NCBI RefSeq assembly: GCF_018320785.1
Contig: NC_054877.1
Location: 22,798,329-22,862,328 of the forward strand
Source: Cheilinus undulatus
Taxonomy: Eukaryota; Chordata; Actinopteri; Labriformes; Labridae
Direction: 5' to 3'
DNA: 64,000 nt
The notes beneath the pieces are model-generated. The model was not told where the DNA came from and did no database searches. It saw only the letters and a program-made list of their open reading frames with translations. The first letter of the stretch is position 1, and the number at the start of each line of letters is the position of its first letter. Below are positions 26,101 to 35,543 of this stretch, piece by piece. The position numbers and the translations under genes were made by a program.

Positions 26101-29100
26101 ACAACCTTCTTCCATACAAAAATACAAAATTGCACATTTAAAGGAGGCAGGATTTTCGGTAGGCACCAGTCAGGCCAGCTAAAGGGGGCTAAGGGTGCCA
26201 CAGGTTATTTGCAGTAGTTTGAGGCCTGACAGAGTACTGTGGTCTACTAGTCAGCGTATAGTTTATTTCATAGATCTGACAGTTCCATAGGAGGAATTTG
26301 TGGAGGAAGCACATGAAAGAAAAAGCTTAGATTTGCAGATTTCGAGCACAAGCTAAACAGTGAGGATGGAAAGTTAGAACTCTTCCGGTAGAAGTGGGGT
26401 GTAGCAAGGTCAGCAGTTTCATTTCTTAGAAATCTGGCAGCACAGGGGCATACAGTGCCATGAAAAAGTATTTGCCCCCTCTCTGATTCCTGATGTTTTT
26501 GCATATTTATCACACTTAAATGTTTGGAATCATCAAACCAATTTTTATATTTCACAAAGACAACCCAAGTAAATAGAAAATGCAGTGTCTGAATGATTAT
26601 TTATTTTTTCCAGGGGTGTGGGGGTCCAAACCTACCTGGCCCTGTGTGGCCTCTCCACAGAATTGTTTTAACTCAGCCATATTGGAGGGTTTTCGAGCAT
26701 GAACTGCTATTTAAGGTCACACCACAGCATCTTAGTTGGATTTAAGTCCAGACGCTGAATGGGCCACTCCAAAACCTTAACTTTGTTTTTCTTGAGCCAT
26801 TCAGAGGTGGACTTGCTGGAACTCTCCCATGATGCCATTTTTGCCCAGTGTCTTTCTTATGGTTGAGTCATGAACTCTGACCTTAATTGAGGCCAGTGAG
26901 GCCTACTAGTCTTCGGATGTCATTCTAGGGTCTCTTGTGACCTCCTGGATGAGTCGTTGTTGCACTCTTGGAGTCATTTTGGTTGGCCGACCCCTCCTGG
27001 GAAGGTTCACGACTGTTCCCAGTTTTCTCCATTTGTGGATAATGGTTCTGACTGTGGTTTGCTGGAGTCCCAAAGCCTTGAAAATGGCTTTGTAACCTTT
27101 TCCAGACTGATAGATTTCAATCACTTTGTTTTCTCATTTGTTCTTGAATTTTTTGGATAGTGGCATGATGTGTTTCTTTCTAAGATCTTGTAGCCTACTT
27201 CACTTCTATTTAAGAGATTTCTTGATTCAACAAATCTGGCTGTAATCAGGTCTGGATTTGGCCAGTGAAATTGAACTCAGCTTTCCAAAAACTGTGGTTA
27301 ATCCAAGTTAACTTGGGATTTAACAAGGGGGACAACTACTTTTTCACAAAGGGCCAGATAGGTTTGGATTTTTCCCCCCCTTAAAAAATTAAATAGTTAT
27401 TACAACACTACATTTTCTTTTTACTTGGGTTGTCTTTGTGAAATATAAAAATTGGTTTGATGATCAGAAACATCTGTGTGTGATAAACATGCAAAAACCT
27501 CAGGAATCAGAGAGGGGGCAAATACTTTTTCACAGCACTGTAGTTTGCAAAAGACAGTTGAGGAGATGTCAGATGAAGCCAGTTAGTGAATTTGGATCAG
27601 GAGGAATAATGCTGGCTGGGGGGGAATTATGGTTGATAGTTGTAATTACAAGTCATGTTATGGCAGGCAGAAGATGGAGGTCAAGTGTTTGCCAAGTTCA
27701 CCTGGGGCGAGTGCTAGCCCCAGTCAGGGCACCTCACTCTAGCTCTGCCTCCCCCATCCTCTTGTTGAGCTCTCTCTCTCTCCTTATTCTGTCTTGACTT
27801 GAGTACGGTCAGGCTGGAATCTTTGGCCCTTGTCTCATGTTTTGTCTCAATAGTATTTCAAGGATAGCCACTGGGTTTTCCAAACCAAATACTTTGAAGA
27901 AATAAGTACTTTGGGCTACATATCTGAATGTAGATCAGTCCTACAAACACTGAATTTGATCAGAGCACTGAGGGAGGGATAGAGCGAGAGGCAGACGGGG
28001 GGCCATGCATTGAGGAACAGTCTTGTTCAGGTGCTGAAGTGCAAAATCTACTGAACAGCTACTCTGAAAGTCATAGTATACCTTAAAGTCTGTTTTGTCA
28101 TTAGGTACATTTCTTCAATGCTCAGTTAATATATGGATGCTTTTTCTTATTTGAAAAACAAACCTACTCTCCTATGAAGCCTTTGGATGCAGAGTGGAAG
28201 GATGCCAGCTCTGCTGTGTCTGAGAGAGGAAGACCCATCTCTGCTAGGACCCTCTTGTAGGAGAGGAACTCATTCTCATCCCCATAAACCAAATCCTGAT
28301 AGACCTGTGGAGGAGAATATTCAGGGCATTTTTCCACACAGAAAAGTTCATTTGCATATCATTTTTAGTGCTATTTGACATCCACCTCATCAGCCAGAAG
28401 GAAGAGCCTCTTCTCTGAAACAAACTGGATCACCTCCTGCATTGATTTTCTGCTTTGTACCTGACCTGTTGGCATGAAAACTACCATATAAAGCACAGTC
28501 TGGCACAAACATGCTTAAATTAGTTCCTTCCTGGTGGTGTTTTCTTACCTGAGGGGTTTCCAGGGTTGATGACATACAAAGCCACAGGGTTGCACACTCC
28601 CTTTGCAAACTCCAGCGCACGCTGTAGCTCCGCCACCTGCAGCTGCCAGCCCTGCTCCTCAGTGAGGTAGTAGGGAACGACGACTCCTCCCAGACTAGTA
28701 ATGCATGAGGTGGTGGTGCAGTGGCTTGGTACTGGAGTCAGCACACCTGTTCTAGGGTTGCTCTCACTGTTCACTAACACCTTTAGGATATTCTGAGGAA
28801 AAATATTTAAGAAATAAAAGAAGATTAAGTTAACTCAAAGTTGATCTGACACAGAGAGAATATTTTTGTATGTGGTTATCAGCCATTACCATGATTGACC
28901 ACTGTGACCCGGGGCTTATGTAGATGTTTTCAGGGACTGATGGGGCCCCACCATCTCGTCTTGTTATGAATTCAGAGATACTGTGGACTATCTCTGGTAT
29001 ACCTGCTGTATGGGTGTAAGAACCTGGGGAGGAAACACAACACAGATATGCAACACCAGGTAAAAAACAGGTGACGAAATCAGGATTTCTTCTTTGGTGC

Positions 29101-31970
29101 ATTAAAGCCCCTGACAGTCAGCTGTAGACTGATTCTTAAACAAACTCTGTGCACATTATACAATTCCCCTGATCATTATTGTAAAGCAGAGAATTTGGAG
29201 AAAGTTCTGTAAAATCTTGGCCAAAGAAACCAAGATGCTTTAGCCATCATTAACATACAACCCCAATTCCAAAAAAGTTGGGTCGCTTTGTAAAATGTAA
29301 ATAAAACAGAAAGCATATGAATATTTTATTCACAATGGAATATAAACAACTTATCAGATGTTGAAACTGACACATTTTTCCATTTCATGAAAATATCAGC
29401 TCATTTTGATTTTCATGGCTGCAGCACATCTCAAAAAAGTAGCGACAGGATCATGTTTACCATTATGTAGCATCCCCTCTTCTTTCAACAACAGTCTGTA
29501 AACATCTGGGAAGTGAGGAGACTAGTTTTTGGAGTTTTGGGAGAGGAATGTTGCCCCATTCTCGTCTGATGTAGGATTCTAGTAGCTCAACAGTGATGGG
29601 TCTGCTTTACTGGATTTTGTTTTCTGCACACCAAATGTTTTCTATTGTTAAGGCCTGGACTGCAGGCATGCGAGTTCAGCACCCAGACTCGTCTACTGTG
29701 AGGCCATACTGTTGTGATGGATGCTGTATGTGGTTTAGTATTGTATTGCTGAAATATGCAAGGCCTTCCCTGACAGGAAGGACAGGCTCTCTGGATGGGA
29801 GTATATGTTTCTCTAAATCCTCCTTCAGCACTGGTAGCGCCTTTCCGGATGTGTAGGCTGGCCACACCATAGGTAATAATGCAACCCCATATCATCAGAG
29901 ATGCAGGCTTCTAAACTATGCACTAACAAACTGGACCGCCCCACCCCTGTCCTCTGTTGTCTGCAGGACACTGTGCCAGGGATTTTAAAAAAGAATTTTA
30001 TATTTTGATTCATCTGAACACAGGACAATTTTCCATTTTGCCTCAGTCCAATTAAATGAGCTTTGGCTCAGAGAAGATGGTAGTCTATCTGTTTCATGTT
30101 CACGTATGGCTTCTTCTTTGCATGATACAGATTTAACTTGCGTTTGTGGATGGCACAGGGAACTGTGTTGACAGGCAGTGATTTCTGGAAGTTTCCTGAG
30201 TCCATAAAATGATTTCCATTACAGAATCATGCCTGTTTTTATTACAGTGCCTCCTGAGGATGTCTGTGGCCTACAAAAAGAATTTCACATTTTGATTAAT
30301 CTGACCACAGAACAGTTTTCCATTTTGCCTCTGTCCTTTTTTGGGGTTGTTTAGCCTTTATTGTAGAGAAAGGACAAAGGATAGAGCTGGGCTGAGAGAC
30401 TGGGGAACGACACGTAGAAAGAGCCACAGGCCAGACTTGAACCCAGGCTGCCCACGTACATGGGGTATGACCCAACTGCTAGGCTATCTGTGCCCTACCT
30501 CAGTCCATTTTAAATGAGCTTAGGTCCAGAGAGGACAGCAGCGTTAGATCGTGTTCACATATGTCTTCTTCTTTGAATGATACAGCTTTAACTTGCATTT
30601 TGGATGGCATGGAAAACTGTTGACTGATGTTGATTTCTGGAAGTGTTCCTGCAGGTGTTTCCAGTAGAGAATCATACCTGATTCTAATACAGTGCCTTCT
30701 TTGGGTGCCCATCGCCTACAAAAATAATTTCAATTTTTGATTTTTGACATTTTGACTCATCTGAACAGTTTTCCATTTTGTCTGAGTTCTTTGTTTCCAA
30801 TTTCTTTGAAGGCTTTTTGCCTTTATTCAAGAAGTGTTCCTAAGGCCATGCAGTGGTTTCCAGTATGGAATCATCCCTGGTTTTAATGCAGAACCACCTG
30901 AGGGTCTGAAAATCACGAGCATCCAACATTGACCTTCAGTCTTGACCCTTTTGCACAAAGATTTCTCCAGATTCTCTGAATTGTTACACAATTCTCAGAT
31001 GCAGTTTGTCACCAATTGGTTAACCTTTGCCCATCTTTACTTCTAGGACACTCGTCCTCTCTAAAATGTTCCCTTTATACACAGTAATGTCACTGATTAG
31101 TTACCAATTAACCTATTAGTTGCAAAATGCTCCTTTAACAGTTTGTTGTTATTACCACTTTCCTTGCTTTTTCTACTTTCTAGCCTTTTGTTACCCTGTC
31201 CCTACTTTTTTTAAATGTGTTGCTGCCATCAATTTCAAAATTAGCTAATATTTTTCATGAAATGATAAAATGTCTCACTTTCAACATCTGACATGTTTTG
31301 TGTTCTATTGCAAATAAAATGTGAGTTTGTGAGATTTGAAAATCATTGCATGGTGTTTTTTTTTTTTTTTGTTACCATTTGACAAAGAGCCCCAACTTTT
31401 ATGGAATTAGGGTTGTAAATGTCTGTAGGAAAGTAGTATTTATACTCTTATTAAACTAAGCTATCTTTTTAACATTTATATTGAATAAGAAATGCAAAGC
31501 TCTTACCTACACTTCCTCCAACACATTCTCCAAGCAGCTTCTGAGCTCTCTGTCTGACATCCACAGGCAGTTTGCTGCTGTTTACAAGCGGAGGGTAAAG
31601 ACATGCTGCAAGAACCTGCAAAACAAAGCAATAAGAAGATTTTAGGCTAAAAGGCCAATCAAATATCTCAAACAACAAATATTAAATACAATACCTGTCG
31701 AATGAATGACAGAGGCTTCAGACCGGACATGTGCAGGTCCCCCATAGAGACATCTATCACCTCCTTGAATGGCTTCCTCACTCCCTGTGGAAAGGGGGAT
31801 TCAAAAGAAACAGATATCAGACAACACCAAACAAAAAAGATATCAATTAAAGTCCCTTTTTTTACCCTTCTGAGCTCTTTTTTGATCAGATTCAGTTGTC
31901 TGGCAAGGATGTTGAACTCTAAGGGCTTAATGTTCTTTACATTCTGGCTGATCTCTTGCAGGATGGACAT
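23187..31970 (-). CDS. gpt2l: Alanine aminotransferase 2-like enzyme (PLP-dependent), divergent
   Basis: Eleven minus-strand exons in phase: 31866-31970, 31695-31784, 31507-31615, 28890-29023, 28549-28792, 28386-28465, 28168-28304, 24690-24864, 24449-24604, 24215-24327 and 23187-23277, about 477 residues (human GPT 496, GPT2 523). Family marks include [36 protein letters not shown], the PLP-lysine motif [11 protein letters not shown] and RGGY. By family knowledge the enzyme moves an amino group between alanine and 2-oxoglutarate. The first ATG reads MSILQEIS, with no obvious mitochondrial presequence, so a cytosolic product is likely unless an upstream exon exists. Two usual cofactor-pocket stretches are changed: TGASDG is replaced by PGSQWS, and PQYPLYSA by PSHCTTTS. 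The activity may therefore differ. Introns hold several Tc1-like copies. A gpt2 paralogue is the alternative name. Confidence 0.87.
23406..24162 (-). mobile_element. Tc1/mariner copy 1 ('AAAGTATTTGCCCCC' family) in the gpt2-like gene
   Basis: Starts TACAGTGCTGTAGGAAAAGT and ends AATACAGCACTGCA. The minus strand codes Tc1 transposase helix-turn-helix text ([20 protein letters not shown]). At 757 bp it is about half the usual autonomous length, with internal deletions and frame breaks, so it is a dead copy. Confidence 0.8.
24865..28167. other. gpt2-like intron 7, partly unclassified GC-richer block
   Basis: Apart from the Tc1 copy at 26451-27542, the stretches 25430-26230 and 27545-27830 are richer in GC than their surroundings and look like repeat-derived sequence (for example around 25560-26000). 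I could not assign them to a family, and no convincing protein was seen. Confidence 0.35.
26451..27542 (-). mobile_element. Tc1/mariner copy 2 ('AAAGTATTTGCCCCC' family)
   Basis: Inverted ends TACAGTGCCATGAAAAAGTA and TACTTTTTCACAGCACTGTA with TA at both tips; the TIR and subterminal match runs for dozens of bases. The minus strand carries the same Tc1 DNA-binding text as copy 1 ([20 protein letters not shown]). At 1092 bp, part of the catalytic region is missing. It is better preserved than copy 1. Confidence 0.85.
29256..31417 (-). mobile_element. Composite Tc1/mariner-like element ('CAACCCCAATTCC' ends) in gpt2-like intron 3
   Basis: TA-flanked inverted ends TACAACCCCAATTCCAAAAA and TTTTTATGG-like ..AATTAGGGTTGTA. 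A minus-strand relic at about 29590-29890 reads like Tc1-type transposase ([29 protein letters not shown]). The DNA-binding end is repeated about three times in tandem (roughly 29984-30264, 30265-30706 and 30707-30906), and a SINE sits in the middle repeat. At 2162 bp it is longer than a normal member for this reason. It fills most of the 2483-bp intron. Confidence 0.75.
30325..30497 (-). mobile_element. tRNA-derived SINE nested in the Tc1-like element
   Basis: On the minus strand an A box (TAGCCTAGCAGTTGG, 30472-30486) and a B box (GGTTCAAGTCTGG, 30431-30443) lie about 30 bases apart, as in Pol III tRNA-type promoters. The body ends in an A-rich tail (plus strand TTTTTTTGG side). It is flanked by CCTCTGTCC and CCTCAGTCC, a near-perfect target duplication. 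The family name is not known to me. Confidence 0.65.
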
Positions 31971-32358
31971 CTTGCTAACTTCTCTCCTCTTCCTGACAGG
32001 CAGTTGTGTTGACTTGATCTGAGCTGAGCTGTGAGTCAATGGCTTACTTTCTGCAGGCTGTTCACATGCATGATCATAAATGATTTCTAGTTAAAGATAC
32101 ATAGATGATTACAGTCTGCAGCTGGTGTGGTGTCACATTTTCCAGTTCCTCCTCTAAGGCAGCAAGTGAATAAAAATTGACTTCTTTGTTATCTATTAAC
32201 CTTTAAAATCAACTCTGTATGTCACCATCTGAAATTACACCGTAACCACTCAAGAGCCAGACCACCACATTAAGAAACAGTTCATAATCATTGAAATCTG
32301 GGAAGGAATTCACAGTAGTCTGAAGTAAAGGTAGAACAAATGTTTGACACTGAAAAAA

Positions 32359-33277
32359 TGCATTATATGGATAAAAGTATTTTGCCACACCTGTTGATTA
32401 TTGAATTCAGGTCATTTAATTAGACCTGTTGCCACAGGTGTATTAAATCAAGTACCTAACCATGTAGTCTCCATTTGCAAACATTTGTGATACAAAATGG
32501 GTCATTCTGGAGAGCTCAGTGAATTAGAGTTAAGTACTGTGATGGATGCCACCTTTGCAATTGAACAGTTCGTGAAATTTATCCCTGCTGGATATTTCAC
32601 AGTTAGCTGTCAGTGATATTATTAGAGAGTGGAAGTGTTTAGGAACAACAGCAACTCAGCCCTGAAGTGAAGGAGCACGCAAAATTACAGAGCAGGATCA
32701 ACGACTGCTAAGGCGAATGGTGCATAAATGCTCTGCTGATTCCATAGCTGCAGAGCTCTAAATTTCCACTGGCATTAATGTGAGCACAAAAATTGTGTGG
32801 CGGGAGCTTCATGGAATTGATTTCTGTGACCAAGCAGCTGCATGAAAGCCTCACTTTATCAAGACTAATGCCAAGCAGTGGATGGAGAGGAGTAAAGCAC
32901 ACTGACACTGGACTGCGGAGCAGTGGAAATGCCTTCTGACTAGTGATCAGTCACGCTTCTCCATTTGGCAGTCAGATGGGTGAGTCTCGGTTTGACAGAT
33001 GCTGGGAGAATGTCGCCTGTCTGACTGCATTGTGCCTAATGTGAAGTTTGGTGAAGGAGGGATATTGGCATGGGGCTGTTTTTCTGAGTTTGGGCTAGGC
33101 TACTTATCTCCAGTGAAGGACAATCTTAATGCTTCAGCAAAAACACTCCCTTGTGGAAAGTCTTCCAAGGAGCTGCAAAAGAGGGGCCGACTCCTTATCA
33201 AATACATGTACGTATTTGAATACAGTCCCCGTTTGTACAACGGTTAGGCAGCTTAATATTTTTGTCCATAAAGTGTA
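32359..33277 (+). mobile_element. Tc1-type transposon copy ('TATGGACAAAAGTATT' ends)
   Basis: Left end TATATGGATAAAAGTATT; right end, inverted, TACACTTTATGGACAAAAAT. Plus-strand transposase relics include [20 protein letters not shown], the region just after the first catalytic Asp of Tc1 transposases. At 919 bp the C-terminal half is largely deleted and the frame is broken. A related copy lies at 48242-49277. Confidence 0.75.
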
Positions 33278-33719
33278 TCTCAGCTGTCTACTCCTACATA
33301 TAACTCACATGATCTTTAGGTGTGATTCAGATAAAAACAGATCCTCCTCACAGAGAAGTTTCTGCTTTGCAAACCAGTTACAGGCCTGTGATTAACACTG
33401 AGCAAACAGCTGACATCACTCCAGAAATGAGTCCTTGCACTGGTTGCAACATCTTTGATAATCATATTAATATGCCATAGTATTCATAATGCCTATGTTA
33501 CTCAACCATTAAAGGAGCTATATTGCTTCAAAAAAGCAATTTGTAGTTTTTCCTGAGTGATCCAACCATTTAGAGATTTGTATGTGTAAGGCAGGTTGTT
33601 GAATGCTATGGAAAGGGCACAACAATCCATTTAATGTCCAACAAAATTACTATCTTTTCTTCCTGTTTCAACTGGACTTATTTTATTTATCTATTTATTA
33701 TTTGTTTATTTGATAGTTC

Positions 33720-34978
33720 TGTAATAACATTGCAGAAAAATTAAAGAACTGTAAAGTTAATCTTTAAGCAGATGATGCAACAATATATTCCTCAGCACCC
33801 TCACAAAGTCAAGCTGTATCTCGGTTACAGTCTGATTCCAATGCATTCCTACGGAAGAGTATTAGGGCCACTGAAAAAAAAAATTGAGACGAATTTTTTT
33901 TTCACTCGTGAGAAAAAAGTCAGAATTCTGAGATTAAAGTCAGAATTCTGAGTTTAAACTCAGAATTCTGAGATTAAAGTCAGAATTCTGAGAAAAAGTC
34001 AGAATTCTGAGATTAAAGTCAGAATTCTGAGAAAAAAGTCAGAATTCTGAGTTTAATCTCAGAAGTCTGAAAAAAAATTTGAAACTTTTTTTTCATTTGA
34101 AGAATAAAGTCAGAATTCTGAGATTAAAGTCAGAATTCTGACTTTTTTCTCAGAATTCTGACTTTTTTCTCAGAATTCTGACTTTAATCTCAGAATTCTG
34201 ACTTTTTTCTCACAAGTGAAAAAAAAAATTTCGTCTCAAAATTTTTTTTTTTCAGTGGCCCCAATACTCTTCCGTACATTCCAGCAAGCTCTAACTGATC
34301 CTAAACTAATACTAACCCCAACAAGACAATGTATATACAGTATGATTTTCTCAAAGCAGAGCACTGACCATCTTGATGCCACCTTGTATACATTATGTAA
34401 TGTAAAAACTGAATGTGTTCAATAATTTGAGTATTGGGTATATGGATCTGTCTTTTAGGTCACATCTCACATTTAATGTAGGCCGGCTCTAGTTAAGTCA
34501 GCATAGAAAGCAGCACAGTATTCTGTTTATTTACAGAGCACTCATTGGTAAACTCCATCTTAAATGGCTTCTCTCCTGTCCATAAACATCTCAACCTGTA
34601 CAACCAGATCTCAGAGCTGGATCACTTAAAAAAAAAAGCCAAGGTTTAGAACTGACTGGGGTAGGACTGCTTTAATATGGATGCAGCCATTATGTGGAAT
34701 AATTTCCAATCGACTGTCAAACTGCCCCCTCTGGTATCATGTGGCATTTTAAAGAGGCTGTGTCTGAATCATACAAGGAAGTTGATTGCAACTGCTTTAA
34801 AATATGATTTATTAACCAGGGTATCGGTTTACAATGATACTATTGTAATTACCTTAACAATGTTATACATGTTTTTCTTATTATGTCTTTTATTTTTTTG
34901 CTACAGGGCAGCCCTGGAAAAGAGACCTTGGTCTCAGTGGGTATCTCTGCTAAAACAAAGGATAAATAAAATATAGGT
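33720..34978 (+). mobile_element. Old LINE 3' region with reverse transcriptase relics, split by a foldback element
   Basis: At 33770-33849 the text reads ADDATIYSSAPSQSQAV.., the YADD box region of a LINE reverse transcriptase (Tyr codon now a stop). It resumes after the insert as FQQALTDPKLILTPTR. Downstream, 34680-34975 contains an end such as ALEKRPWSQWVSLLKQ and an ATAAATAAAATA tail, as in L2/Rex1-like fish LINEs. Many breaks; the exact clade is uncertain. Confidence 0.65.
33850..34276. mobile_element. Foldback element made of TCAGAATTCTGA units, clean 6-bp target duplication
   Basis: Ends TACGGAAGAGTATTAGGGCC and GGCCCCAATACTCTTCCGTA are near-perfect inverted copies. CATTCC stands directly outside both ends (33844-33849 and 34277-34282). 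The arms are arrays of about 20-bp units (AGTCAGAATTCTGAGATTAA), in opposite sense in the two halves. Each unit has the 12-bp perfect palindrome TCAGAATTCTGA. No coding capacity. Confidence 0.8.
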
Positions 34979-35543
34979 AAATCTTAACATTACAAGTGCT
35001 TCAGGATTGCTCTCATAAAAGAAGAATACGTGTTTCACATTTAAATTTGCTATTGGATGTGTTACGTCTTTCTGTTTGTTTTGTTTGTGTTTAACGTTTG
35101 TACATTTTATAAATTTATTAAACTTGATTATACTTTTTGGCTTTGATAACTGATATTAGCTTCTTTGTGGTATTGAAATAATGATAATAATAATGTTTTT
35201 TTTGTTGTTGTTGTTGTTTTCTTTTCTTTTTTTTTTATCTTAAAGTATTGGTCTGTGGGGTATAGGGGTATAGTATAATATTCGACCTCCGAGTTTCTCT
35301 ACGGACATAAATATAAGACGTACCGCAGCACTTCCTGTTTTGTTTTTCTTTCGCTCTGTGTCCACTCGGCTCGGGTCGATATGGAAGAATTTTCAAGGCG
35401 TGGAGACACCCACAGCCTCACCGTGAAGAAACACGGTCCTTTCGGCCACGGGTGGACCTTATAAAGCGAACACAAGCAGCGGGCAGCGGTCACACCTGCC
35501 GCGGGGCTTCAGACACCTTACTCCGCCTCTGAGTCCCCGCGAC

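Larger units (their letters stand above)
31971..35543. other. Spacer between divergent gpt2-like and sharpin genes
   Basis: Holds a Tc1-type copy, an old LINE and a foldback element (listed separately), then AT-rich DNA. From about 35370 it turns GC- and CpG-rich into sharpin exon 1, as expected for a CpG-island promoter. I see no clear core promoter for the gpt2-like gene. Confidence 0.5.
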
